Origin: Lycocorax pyrrhopterus obiensis
Taxonomy: Eukaryota; Chordata; Aves; Passeriformes; Paradisaeidae
Assembly (NCBI GenBank): GCA_014706295.1
Contig: JACSVZ010000028.1
Coordinates: forward strand, 290,263 to 354,262
Length of the DNA stretch: 64,000 nt
Direction: 5' to 3'
Every line of letters starts with the position of its first letter. Within the stretch, counting starts at the first letter, position 1. The position numbers and the translations under genes are program-made. Positions 31,643 through 43,850 of this stretch are shown one piece after another. Under the pieces are notes generated by a model. The model made no database searches. It was not told the DNA's origin and saw only the letters and a list, made by a program, of their open reading frames with translations.

Positions 31643-31756
31643 ATAATGTCAAAGAGCACAGCCAAAGCCATGAGAGACGCAGAGTGTGACAAGGGCTGAA
31701 GAGAAGCAGATGGAAGAGAGCTTGCCCATGGAAAGGCAGCCCAGCCACCAGTGTTG
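31643..31756 (+). ncRNA. Candidate non-coding or 3' UTR exon (plus strand)
   Basis: 114 nt bounded by a strong acceptor (gcctctttcttattcag|ataatg) and a strong donor (gtgttg|gtaagt). All three frames contain stops, so it would be non-coding or untranslated. It is a plausible downstream exon of TINCR about 6.7 kb away. This is splice-site evidence only. Confidence 0.3.
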
Positions 31757-33654
31757 GTAAGTCCCTCCCTGCACGCCAGCTCAAGGACTGTTCAGAAAGC
31801 AACTCCAAGTGTTTTCAGCATGGTGCCCATGAATAATTAACCCAAACAAAACAACAAATAGTGTTTCCTCTTCAGCGTGCCATGTGGTCCCAGCTGCCAA
31901 TGGAGGAGTGTGGTAAGACTGACTCAGCTCCTGGGAGTAATGAATCAGTGAAACACCCGGGAAAGGGGATTTCTGCCTGGGCGATGGAGCGAGAAGGAGC
32001 TGAGGTGGACTTTGCTTAGGGCCCTAGATGGGAACATGGGACATCTGAGCCTCCTTCTGACTCGTTCTCAGGATTCTGCAGTACGTCGCTGGTCTTGGCT
32101 TTTGTTTTCCTACATGTAAGTGTGAGATAATTATTTTTCCCTTTCACCCTGTCCATCCAGCTGTAAATGACTCAGGTTAGGGACTGTCTGGGCTCCAGAA
32201 CACTTTCTATACAGTGGAGCCCCATTTCCAGGTTACAGGCTCTGTACAGCAAATAAGTGATAAGTGTACTAGAGACAGTCCTGGAGCTTGGCAGCCTCTG
32301 TATATCCAAAAGACAGGGACTGGTTAGTCTGTGTGACAGCAACCACCTCACCTGATCTCAGGGACCCATAGTTACACCAAAACTGCCTCACTTTTGAGCC
32401 ACGGTTTATAAGGCAATGAGCCTCCTTGTGTTCTTCTTCCATCTGCGGCTTGGTCCCCCGCTTTGCCCTGCTCCAATAACTTCTGAACCAGCTGACCTGA
32501 TTCAACCCAATTTGATGGAAAGAGAGAGGTGTCACAGACCCAAGATTCCTGCAATTTTCATGAACAAACAGCAGCTGGATAGAAGAAAGACGTTTAAGTT
32601 AATATCCTACTGAAGGAAAGGTAGTTACACCTCTTGCTCCCTGTCTATTTGCAGCAGCCAGGTTACCAGCTGGCATTTAGATATGACTGGTCAATTAGTT
32701 CCTGCCAAGCTTCAAGCCAGGCCCTGCACTTACTACCCCTTCCCTGCAAAGCAAGAAGCTGCTGTAACAGCCAAGGATTTTGCTGGGAAGGTCTGGAGGG
32801 CATCAGGTGCCCTGAGGATATTGCAGTAAGCTGGGAGCACCAAGAAAGGAAGAAATAAAAAGCAGTTGTAATAAACAAATCAGAGGAAGGACGGGTTTCA
32901 CCAGTTCCTTACTCACAGAACAACTTGATTTTTAGGTTCAAACTTATTTTCAGGAAAAAAAATGGATGTTTCACTAATCTCTACAGTACTTTCCCCAGAA
33001 AATTCCAATGACTGGCAACTGTCTTACCAAACGCCCCAAATCTGCATTTTCTGGTTTTTTGGCCATGAGAAAACGGTTGATTCTTTTTTTCCAACACAAG
33101 CATTTGACAAAATGCTATGGAAAATAGAATTTTTCATTTTCTTTTTCCCAAAGAACAAAAATATTCCCCCAAGTACATACTTAGACTTTGCACAGAAAGA
33201 GATTCTAAGACAGAAATGTGAATATAGTCACAGCTGAACATCTTTCAGTCCAAGCAACTGGGATGGACAAAGTGTGGGAAGAAGGAATGTGACTTTTCCA
33301 AGGTCAACCAATAAGGCAGGTGCTTGTGGAGAGCTGGTGCTGTTGGGTCAGCAGTTCTGCCACTTGACCATGCGGCGCCTCTGCATGTCTGTCTATCCTG
33401 AAATAATGAATTTCTTGGACCAGAGCCAGTACTTTCCTTGGAAAGTGCCTCACACAGCCCTGGGTGCAGTCATAAATAATAATTAAAATGATAATAATAA
33501 TAATATTAAAGTGGATGTGTGCCACTGGAGATGGGACACACTGAGCAACAGAGTCCTAAATCTATGCCCCTCGTCTAGTAAAAGGTACAGTTTGCTTCAC
33601 AAAGCCTGGGAGACAGGATTTGCTTCTCTGGACTTGATAATCACAGTCTTTTGC
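31757..33654. other. Intergenic, no gene recognised
   Basis: An AT-rich trinucleotide tract lies at about 33,471-33,510 (ataataataataat). No coding exon was recognised. Confidence 0.4.
33471..33510. repeat. AT-rich (ATA)n microsatellite
   Basis: An imperfect run of ata/aat units. Confidence 0.8.
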
Positions 33655-33817
33655 TCTGCAAAAGGCAAACTGACCTGAGCTAAATTAGGTCCAGTATCTA
33701 CTCTAACACCTCCTGCCTGTAGCTGGCAGCTCTGGTCAACTCTGGAAGGCTTTTTGCAGCTCAGGGGGATATCTGGAAAGACTAAATTAACTGTGATGGT
33801 GTGGGGAGCTGCCTGGA
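33655..33817. repeat. Direct duplication copy A (163 bp)
   Basis: Aligns without gaps to 34,871-35,033, offset exactly 1,216 bp. I count 8 mismatches in 163 positions, about 95% identity. Similarity ends on both sides. It could be a local duplication or two copies of an unnamed repeat family. Confidence 0.85.
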
Positions 33818-34234
33818 CTAATGTTTTTTTCAGAGATAGGCTTTGATTGACACTTCAAATCTGCCTGACAATCTTTTATTCTAAGCGCAGTTGCTGCCTC
33901 TCTTCAGAGCAGGAAGAGCTGGTTTGGTTGCTGTCCTTCAAATGATGCATCTTATCACATGGGAAGAAGTAGGATAAAACCCACAAACCACCTAGAAAGA
34001 GCCACAGGACCAGCATAAAAAGAGGTAAAATTAACTGGATCTATTTGAGATATTTCTGCTTTTTTCCTCTATGCCACAATCCAATGCAAGACACTTGAGA
34101 ACAGGGGCTGTGCTCTGAGGAACAAGAACTGACTGGTTTTTTTTCTTTGTTTGCTTGTTTATTATATTGTTGTTTCCTGCAAGAGATTTGTTTAATGCTT
34201 TGTTAATAGAACTGTGCAACTCTCTAGTGATGAG

Positions 34235-34585
34235 AGAATCATGGAATACCCTGAGTCGGAAGGGACTCACAGGGATCATCCAGTCCAGCTCCTGGCCCTG
34301 CACAGACACCCCAACAATCCCAGCCTGTGCATCCCTTAGAGCATTGTCCAAATGCTCCTGGAGCTCTGGCAGCCTTGAGGCCATGACCATTCCCCAGGGA
34401 GCCTGTTCAGTGCCCCACCATCCTCTGGGGGAAGAACCTTTCCCCAACATCCAGTCTAAACCCCCCTGACACAGCTCCAGCTGTTCCCTAACATTTCCAG
34501 TCCCAGTACTGGGAAGACAGAGGGATAACCTCTTTAACTCACTTGTTTTACACTGCCTCTTCTACCTGTCCTCCCCATGCTGCCT
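34235..34585 (-). mobile_element. CR1 LINE fragment
   Basis: The antisense CR1 3' end (agaatcatggaata...) runs through cagctcctggccctgcacagacaccccaac and gggggaagaacctttcccc. Beyond about 34,490 it continues into a block (cccagtactgggaagacag) shared with the copy at 54.6 kb but not with the copy at 40.3 kb. It lies between the two copies of the 163-bp duplication. Confidence 0.85.
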
Positions 34586-34870
34586 ATTACTCCTAGTTAC
34601 AGGTATCCTTAATGCTTGCTAAATGGTGGGATCACACCACTCAGCTGGTCTCGGAACAGGTGGAAGCCACTTTTTATAGTGTAATTTAGACATTTGGCAT
34701 TTACCTGAGTCTGGTCAAGAAGGTCAGGTCACCAAATGGGCAGAGGGATGCTTCGAATCCCCTTCTGGATATGACTTGGTGGAAAAATAAGTCTTTTATT
34801 TGAGATGTCCTGTCTCTCCTTGCTTTTCTAGGTCCTTCAAAACCATCCAGGCTCTTCAAGGTTTTGCCTT

Positions 34871-35033
34871 TCTGCAAAAGGCAAACTGACCTGAGCTGGA
34901 TTAGGTCCAGTATCTACTCTAACACCTCCTGCCTGTAGCTGGCAGCTCTGGTCAGCTCTAGAAGGCTTTTTGCATCTCAGGGGGATATCTGGAAAGACTA
35001 AATTAACTATGGTGGTGTGGGGAGTTGCCTGGA
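34871..35033. repeat. Direct duplication copy B (163 bp)
   Basis: The partner of 33,655-33,817 in the same orientation. The boundaries tctgcaaaagg and gcctgga are shared. Confidence 0.85.
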
Positions 35034-38000
35034 TACCAGAAAAGATGCTGACAGTAAGAACTACTGTGAAATGGATGTTTCCCTTGTTCTTTGTAAACAC
35101 AGGTGTGGACAAGATCAAGGACCAGCATTGGAAGGTGTATTAGGTCCTGAGTGTATTGCAAGATGGAGAAGTTTGCAACTCCACAATGCTGCTCTGTGGA
35201 TGGGACTGCTGCTTGTTGGGACTCTCTACCTTTGGGATCCTGCGATTGATGGAGCATCACAGACAGGATTATCCAAAGCACTGCTGTTTACCTCCACCTT
35301 GGAGCTGCAGCCAGGCCTTTCCAGCAGCTCCTTCTCTTGAGCTTCATGAGCAGAAGACAAGCCTAGGCAGGTCATCTCCACCAGCCACTGTGCTCTAGTC
35401 AGGCAGCTCAGGTTGGGGCACGTTCCAGCGGCTCTTCTGTGCTTCTCCTGTACCTGAGACACGCATGCATCAAATGTTTCAGTTTACAGGGTCATCAGCC
35501 TGGCAGCTTTCCTCAGCACTAAATTTACTTTTTAAAGTTACATCAGTGTTGTATCCAGAGGGAATGGAGGAACAGATGCAGCTTGTGAAGTCTGGCTTTA
35601 ATTCACCTGCTTCATTTAATTTCCTGCCCTGCCTACTAATCAATGAGTCTGTACTAGCAGCTCTGGGAATACCAAGGTTTTTCCATATCCAGAATTCAAC
35701 ACAGTGGCTGAGCTCCTGGGGTCTCAAGCAGGCCATGTCACGTCTCCTTTGAGGCTCCTTCATTATGGATTTCCCTCCCCCAGAAGCACTTGCAGACACT
35801 CTCCAGCCCATGGCAGCTGCGCCTCATTTCCTTGCAGGGCCTGCTGGCACAGGGCAGCTGTGTCACATTATCCTTCTTAGCCTGTGTGGCATTCCCTCTT
35901 GGAAGTGCTCTCCTTCAAGATTTTCAGCCCCAGGCCTTGCTTTTCAGGGCCACATGCTTCTTTCTGGGGCTCTGTGCCCATGGCAGCTCTGCTGTGCTAT
36001 GTCAGACATGCTGCTGGGGCCATTTGGGTCTCGTCAACTCCCAGGGCTTCCAGTGGGACCTGCAAAGCCTGGCAGGGGCTCCTTTCTCCCTCACAGGGCC
36101 CCGAGTGTGTCACTTCCAAGTGTCCCTGCTCCAAGGACAGTAGCACCATCTCAGCTCAGTGGTGCTGTCAGGCATTGCCTCAGACATTCAGGGCTGTCAG
36201 GAAGCACCAGTGAAAGGGTTTCTGGCACTTTTGCTTTGTTTAAGCAGAATTCCACTGTCCTGGATTTTTTTGGACTCCTGTTAATTCCAGGCAGTGCTGC
36301 TCTGTTGCTTAATCAGCCGGTGTCAAAGCCCTGGGAGACAGGAAGGCTGCCTTTGCCTGGTAGTACCTATTTTGTGCACTGCTGCTTTACCTCATGTATT
36401 ATAATCTGTACCAGATTGCCCTTTGCCTGCTAAAATGGACGATTAGGATCCAGTTGTAATGCAAATCACATGGTGGAATAAAAAACCGTGGGGAACAAAA
36501 TCCCAAATAAGTAGTCATGTCAGCCTTTGTTATGGCGTGATGGCTTCAACTCTGCTCGAGCTCTGCAAAGGATCAGGAGGAGAGAACCTGTTGTGCCTTT
36601 GTGTTTTACAGGCACTAGCTCGATGTAAGGCTGCCTTTAGGCATTGGCGGCCCTGATAATGTGTGTGTGTGCAAACCTAACAGACAGATTCCGCCTACGC
36701 TGGAAATTTGATGATTGCCTTGTGTTTTCAAGGCTCTGTTTTATATACTACAGGCCAAACCCATGGGGTAATTGCTGTCTCTGCACAGGGCTGAGATGAC
36801 GTGGTGAGAGAGAAGCACAGAGATGCTGAAATTTCAATCTGCCACATAAAGTGCTCCTAATCCTGACGGCCTTGTAATTGTGATGCTGTCACTGGTGTCA
36901 TTGCGGTTGTTCTTGTCACTGTTTTCCCATGTTTAGTGCTGTAAATGAAGAGAAATATTTAAATTTGTAATGGAATCTAAATTTACTGTGGAATTAAACA
37001 CACAGGAGCCTGAAAAGTCAAATGGAAGAGGTGTGTCTTCATTTCAAATGGCAAGTCATAGTAATGTAAAGCGATATTTTGTTGATACAGCTGCTTTTAC
37101 TGCAGATCTGCTTTGCGTTTCTCCAGGCCATGGGTAGCAAAGAATGAGGCTGAATGTCTTCTCATCTTTGAGGACTGAGTGTTAGGAATATCTGTGTTCA
37201 TAAAGTGTTAGAGCTGGCAGTCAGGAGGTCAGTGTTGTAAGGATTACCTGAGCTTGTGCGCCACTTGTGAGATCCAGAGTGAGAACAATGCCTATCCATA
37301 TCTCATGGAAATGGTGGCTTCCAGAGGACAGCAAGGAACAAGTGTGAGAGGTGGTGAAGCCAGATGGATGAGCTCAGTTCAAAGTCCTCCTAGAAGCTAT
37401 GGCAACATAACTTGTATATCTACTCAGAAAAGCCTTTGCAACTACCATAAATGACTTTAAATGGCCTTATTTTCCTGCTAGCAGTGAAATAAGCAGCTTC
37501 AATGGGGAGGAGTAAATCCACTTGATTACATATATTGCTGGGAATAACACTCTTATTGGTTATTACTAATAACCCAATTTATTACTGGCAGCGTGGCTGC
37601 TGAAACAGGCGGTCTTATCTGCCAGGGAATAACTGTACTGCTCCTAAATTTCCGATTACAATGGAACAAGGGGAGTCAGAAGGGCCTCAAGGGAGGAAAC
37701 TCAGTAGGAAGCAAAGTCAACATGGAGCACTTTGGTTATAAACAATGTGTGTGACAAATGGAATGTATCGGGGCCAATCTATCTTTGGAGGAGGATTTCT
37801 GCCAGGCAAGGCTGAGCTTCTTCCATCCTGGTGCTTTCCTAAGGCCGTCCACGTTGTTTGTGTGTCAGGTCATGGAGGTGTTGGCTTGTTGGCTAATCTT
37901 CTGGAGGAAAGAGGGGCTTCTAGACCTTGGATGTGCAAAGTGGCTCAAGCTCAGGGTTTCAGTCCAGGCTTTAGATGAAATTTCTCCATTGAAATCAATG

Positions 38001-39810
38001 GCAAAGCACCTGATCACCACAGCAGGAATGTTCTCACACAGCAATGCCCTGGGAAATTCTCTCTTGGAATAGATCAGATTCTCCTCTTATTTATGCAATT
38101 ATAAATTCAGTGTAGCTTCATTTGAAACAACCGTTTTCATCCAATGCAAATAAGATCAAGATCTGGCCCAGGCTGCTTTTGTACACAATGGGAACTGACT
38201 GAATTATGGAAAACAGGAAACAAATCTAATGTAAATCTGAATGGAAATATCATGCTCCCTGTTACATCAGAATAAATTGGAAGGAAGTCTGTTGATGCTA
38301 GTGGAATTCATCTGGATTTACACCAGACTGTGGCTCAGCATTTGTCAGTTGGCTGCACACTGACATCAAAACTCAAACCATGCCACCTCATCTGAATAGC
38401 TTTGAACATTTTCTCCCTTTTCCTTTATATTTAAGCAGTTGCCTCTGCATTCCGATGGCTGATTAGCCTTTTCAAACAAATAAACCCCTACAAACAGGCA
38501 TCAACAAATAAGCCTTGCTCTCACTAGCATTTGTAGAATCTAGATGATGAATATGAAGCACTGAGCTTGGGTTTAGAGTCACTTAAACTTGCCCCTGCTC
38601 CTCCATGTTCACACTTCAGAGCAGCAGGATTGAGCTCACGAGGGGACAGATCTTGACAAAATAATTCTGATTTCCCCAAAAGAGGGAAATCCCAAAGGCA
38701 AATTCATCGCCTTCCCGCCAGCACTGGGAAGGGCCAGCAGTTTCCTAGGATGCACAGGATTTACCCTTCAGTAGATCAGCAAAATATTGTCATTCTTTCA
38801 CTCTTGCTGTCTTCAGGCAGATGGTCAGAATGGAGCTCAAACCCTCCCTAATGGATGTAATAGGAAATCTAATGAATTTAATAGGGAATTGTGTCATGCT
38901 CTGTTTCCACAGGCAAGTTCCTGTGCAGGGGAACATGGGAACCTGTAGGTGCTTTTCATGGGAAAGCAAGAGAGTTAATTAATGCTTGAGCAACAAATTT
39001 GACTCCCCGAATGAAAGTCACTGGAAAAACACAGTATCTGAGCAAGAGCATAGCCAAATCAGCCCTTCCCTTGAATCTTGTATACCCTAGCTTCTTACTT
39101 AATTCAGTTTTTAATCTGTGCTCATGTTTCTCTTCAGATAATTAGTAAAATGCATCTTAATTAAAACAAGAGGAGGAGAAGAAGACACACAAACAAATGA
39201 AAGCTCTAAGTCAATGGGATTCAGGGAGGGGCAAAGCCAGTATTCAAATACAAATCTTGAGGCAAACATGATAATAAGAGTTATGGAGAGTGTATCAAAG
39301 GTAAAGACTTTTCTGAAAGTTGGATAACTGTTTGCCTGTACACCCTTCTGAAAAAAGGGACTGGCTAGAGCCTGATGTCTGAGTACCACAGAGCCTGACC
39401 TGAAATCAGTCTCCTGGGGAGAAGAGCTGGGGGAGCTGTGTGGTCAGCGGTCTTTGTTTTTCTGTTTCTCTGTCACTGATTTTTCCATGTGATCCTCAGG
39501 AAATTAACTGGGCAAGATTTTCACAAGTGGCCCCTGTCTGTGGTTGCTATAATGTGTAGATGTTCAACCTGAGATGTACCCAATCACCCTTTGCTGCACC
39601 ATGAGCAGCAGAGCACATGTGGATCTCAGCCACAGGATCTGAATGTGCCAGCCACTACCTCTCAGAGTCCTTATGTTCCCATCTGTAAATTGATATAATA
39701 AATACTTTCCTGATTTTATAAAGCTGTTAAAGCTATTAAATGAAATAGAGGCTTTGAAAGACCTGTGATTACTATGGCTTACTTTTGCTTGGGCTTATTC
39801 CTAAGTCTGT
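35034..39810. other. Intergenic, no gene recognised
   Basis: Overlapping open frames in several registers at 35.7-36.4 kb reflect CpG-poor, stop-poor composition rather than a gene. AT-rich stretches at 37.4-37.65 kb and 38.0-38.35 kb resemble conserved non-coding or ancient repeat sequence, including gatttacaccag at 38,315. Confidence 0.4.
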
Positions 39811-39943
39811 GTTCAAGGCCAGGTTGGATGGGGCCCTGAGCAACCTGGTCTAGTGAGTGGCATTCCTGCCCATGGCAGGTGGTTGGAACTGAATGATCTT
39901 TAAGGTCCCTTCAAACCCAAACCATTCTGTGATTCTATGATTC
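39811..39943 (+). mobile_element. CR1 LINE 3' end
   Basis: Sense-orientation CR1 3' end: caaggccaggttggatgggg through ggtcccttcaaacc and the terminal attctgtgattctatgattc repeats. The 3' end is intact and the element is strongly 5'-truncated. Confidence 0.9.
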
Positions 39944-40289
39944 CTGCAGGTGAGCTCTGCCTATTTTGTGAGAGCTTTCTCACTACTGCAGACCCTGTGT
40001 GGAATGCAATGTCTTTGCTATCTTGTTTCTGTCCTTCACAGTATCCCCTGAAATAAATGCCCACAGCCAGGATGCACCTGACTGTGGTGTTGTTGATACA
40101 CAAACAGAAGCTCCAGCTTACTCATTATCACAGCCTCTCTAACTCTGTTTGCCATGTACCACAGGCTTATTCCATCCATGCCAGGGAAGTTGGCGTGTGT
40201 GAACTTGGAAGCAAAGAGAGAGCATTAATGAGAAGGAGCTGAGTCTCAGCCCAGTCCCAGCTCTCTGACGGACTGCACCATATGCAGTC

Positions 40290-40660
40290 ATAGAATCACA
40301 GAATCATGGAATGTCCTGAGCTGGGAGGGATACACAGGGGTCATTGAGTCCAGCTCCTGACCCTGCACAGACACCCCAACAATCCCACCCTGGGCATCCC
40401 TGAGAGCGGTGTCCAAACGCTCCTGGAGCTCTGGCAGCCTCGGGGCTGGGACCATTCCCTGGGGAGCCTGGGCAGTGCCCAGCACCCTCTGGGGGAAGAA
40501 CCTTTCCCTGAGATCCATCCCAACCCCCTGACATAGCTCCAGCCTTTCCCTCAGTCCTGTTCCTGGTCCCAGAGCAGAGCTCAGCATCTGCCCCTCTGTC
40601 TCCACCTGGGAGGAAGGTGCAGCCCCCCGAGGAGTCTTCCTTCAGTCTTCTCTGCTCCAG
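40290..40660 (-). mobile_element. CR1 LINE fragment (about 370 bp)
   Basis: Antisense CR1 from the terminal tagaatcacagaatcatgg through gggggaagaacctttccctg to tcctgttcctggtcccagagc and cttctctgctccag. Open frames on both strands here are CR1-derived, not host genes. Confidence 0.9.
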
Positions 40661-41775
40661 AGGGCTTGCACAGGACTACAAATATCCATAATCCTAGGGA
40701 ACCAGCTAAAGTCAATTTTCCAGCCTCCTTGGAGAGTCTCAGCTGCATCACTGGTCTTTACTCACTGCCTGTAAATGATCCAAGTGCACATGAGAATAAA
40801 GCTGATATTGAAGTGGATGTAATGGGGCCACCAAATAGAGTCAAGAGAGAATCACAATTGCAGAGACATTTTCTGCTCCAGCAATACAAGAAGATGGGGG
40901 GCAGTTATTTGCGTTTATAGGAGTAAAACTCTTTAGGCAAGGACCTTAAAAGTGGGAATAATTATAATTTACTGTTCACACCATGCAGTGGGGAATCAGG
41001 CCCAAGCTTGTAGCTACAAGCTTGAGCTATAAATGCTGTGGACTGACTGTGCTGTGCAGAGTTTTACTGAGTCACATTGGTTTCAGAACTGCTTTCCCCA
41101 GGGAATGGCACTGTTTTATTCCAGTATGGATGTGAGACCCTACACTTGATTCTGATCTTATATTCTGAAAAATCGAGTGATTTTTGGTGGGTATATGCCT
41201 GACTTACTTGCATATGCATGTAACGTGCCTTCAAGAGCTGATACAACTTTGATAAAATTCTTACTTATTCTTCTAATTAAACCCTATTACACTGGGCAGA
41301 ATCCTGTCCATTTCCTCACAGAGACTCTGTGAACACTGAGCTGGGTCTTATGGCAGAAATCAGGTTTGCCCATGATGGCAATAGAACAGGTTATCCTGTA
41401 AGCCCAGAGTAAACTTGCACTCCGTTTGTTAAAAAGAAATGCATTAATGGATTCTGTGACTGATCTCCTGAAATGTCATTTGAATAGTTTTGACTGTGCA
41501 TTTGTTTTATTCCTGGGAAATTTCACAGTACAAAAAGACTTTTATTTCCCCTTCTTCATTTGCCAAGAATCTCTTTGAAAGTTGTTTGTAATATAGACTG
41601 AGGTTTGGGCCAGATCTTTAGCTCACATAAGCAGATGTATCTCTATTGACTTCTGTAAAAAGATTCTGATATACCTGAGCTGAGGATCAAGGACAAGAAA
41701 ATGAAAGCAAGAAACTGCGAGGAATGAAGCTTTTTGACCAGGGGAGTAGTTACTGCAGGAAACATGTTATTTCCT

Positions 41776-41791
41776 AAAAAAAAAAAAAAAA
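41776..41791. repeat. Poly-A run of 16
   Basis: Uninterrupted A16. No AATAAA or recognisable retrocopy body immediately precedes it. Confidence 0.85.
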
Positions 41792-43820
41792 TAATTTTTC
41801 TAAAATTACAAGCTTATTCTTTGGGATATGAATGCCTAGATCAAGTCTTCCTGGCCCAGTGCCATTCTTCCATCAATCCCTTTTTATTCTGTTAATTTGA
41901 GGCCTTTCCCACTGCTCTCCTGCTCTGCCTCCCAGGGCATGTGCAGGAAATGCTGGGTGGTTTGAATTAAAATATTCCACAGTGAAAAGAGGAAAAAAAA
42001 ATTAAATATAAAGTCTTTGCTGATAGTGGAGAATGTGCTGCTATGGAAGAGTCTGGATTATTTTAGATTATTTTAGTGCTTCTGAAAGCAAATGCTCAAA
42101 AGCCAAATGCTGAGAATGGAACAGATAATGTTTGTGGATTGATGCGTACAGATGTGCTTGGATGAAGAAGAGACAGGGACGCAAGGTAGATGTGGGAGTA
42201 AGGAGAACCACCTGTAGACTAATGAGGCACTAACATGGAGAGTAAAAGGAGAAAAAAAGGAAAAATTAATTAACTGAAGCCTTGGTCTAGCCCTGAGCTC
42301 ATTACCAAGTGCTCAGAGAGGTGTTCAGAAGGACTCCAGACATAAAGTCATGAGGCAAGGCTGTATGACAACGAAGAGGGCAGAAAAAGCACAATTCAGG
42401 GTTTAAGCCAGGGTTTAAGCTCCGGATACATTTGGCTAGATCTGCTCAGTTCTGGCTGCTTACAACTTCCTCTGAAGCTTTTAGTACAGTAAAAGGATGC
42501 TGCAAGAGAGGAGTCTCCTGCTGCCAAGCCACCACCATCACTGGGGAGGTGACTCTTTTGTAGTTTAATAGTGAGTTGTCAGTTTTCAGGCCTGTCAGTG
42601 CAGTGCCTTTCTCCCACAGCCAGGAGCTCATTTCAGCAAGGAGTTATTCCTGGTGTATATGAAAGAGGACAGAGCTGCTTTTTCTCTTAAAAGGAGAGAA
42701 GAAATACTCTTCCTGACAGAATCCCAGTGAAGGGATTCTGGACTACCAAATGCTGGAAAAATTCCCTAAAAACATGATATGTTGTGATAATGCCAAAAGC
42801 AACAAAAGGTACACTGAGAGGTGACACAAGGAAGGGTGCCCTTTAGCAAGATGTAGGGCCAGGCCATCAAAGAGCTGCAGGTGCTTGAGGAAGGAACACG
42901 AGACCAGGAGATGCTAGGAAGTGGCCTTTCCTATTCCAGCTTCTGGAAGCTCATGCCCTTCCCAGCACTTCTTCTCTTTCCTGTTGCTGTTGACTGAATT
43001 TTTGTTTCTATTTTCTGTCACTTTGAACAAGGGGAAAGGAGAGGAAGCAGGTCTACAAAGCAATTTCCAATGTGCTTCCCTGTCTGTCTGCTCCCTACAA
43101 ATAGTTGTTTTTCTTAGGGATAAAGGCAGAAGATAATTCCTTTAAGTGGCAGTTAAGCTCCAGGTGGCTGCAGAAAGCTGCAGCTTTCGCCAGCTCCTGC
43201 AGAGACACAGCTTGAGTCCCAGGTTTCCCTACTTCCTTGAACCAGGAGATTTTTTTTCCTGGCTTTGTTTTGTGTTTGGTGGTGATTATACTTCTCCAGG
43301 GTGGACCAAAGTGATTGGAGCAGCAGGGAAAATGACAAACTGAGGATGTTCCATAAACTGGCTGTGCCCTTTTTCTGAAATGCACTGATTTCATGGAGTA
43401 GGGGACAGTTTCATCTCAATCCTGATTTGAACTCCTCATGTTTCACCTGCAAAACCTCTGTTTTCCAAGCAGTGAGCCCCGTTCCAATTTCCTTTTACCC
43501 CTGCTGTGCTGGCAAGCCTTAGGAAGAGACTTTTGATCATGTTGGATGGAATACTGAGGGCTGGTGGAGCAATACTTGTGTTCCAAGACTCCAAGTGAGT
43601 CTCATCAGCAGATTTGTGTGATGGTTTTGGCTCATTAGCTAATGAAGTTAATGAGAACACCTGTATGAGCCATCTGATAGGAAGGGGCTGTGTCTAGCCA
43701 TGGTGATTGCTCAGGATGACACAGCAAGTCATTGGCAGAGCTGGCAGCCAGCAGAGCATAGCAGGGCAGGGTTCCATCTCCAGGTCTGAAGCCATCTCAT
43801 CCACCCTTTGGAGCAAGTGG

Positions 43821-43850
43821 ATGGACATGGACATGGACATGGACATGGAC
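43821..43850. repeat. (ATGGAC)5 hexanucleotide repeat
   Basis: Five perfect ATGGAC units followed by the variant ATGGGC. Confidence 0.95.

Noticed and set aside
35765..36433. 222-codon plus-strand open frame
   Set aside because: Neighbouring frames are also open for over 100 codons, there is no recognisable domain, no splice-bounded homology and no CpG-island start. It fits stop-poor composition.
40288..40605. Open frames within the CR1 copies at 34.2, 40.3 and 54.6 kb
   Set aside because: They are repeat-derived and recur at each CR1 copy. They lie in the CR1 3' region, not an intact reverse transcriptase.
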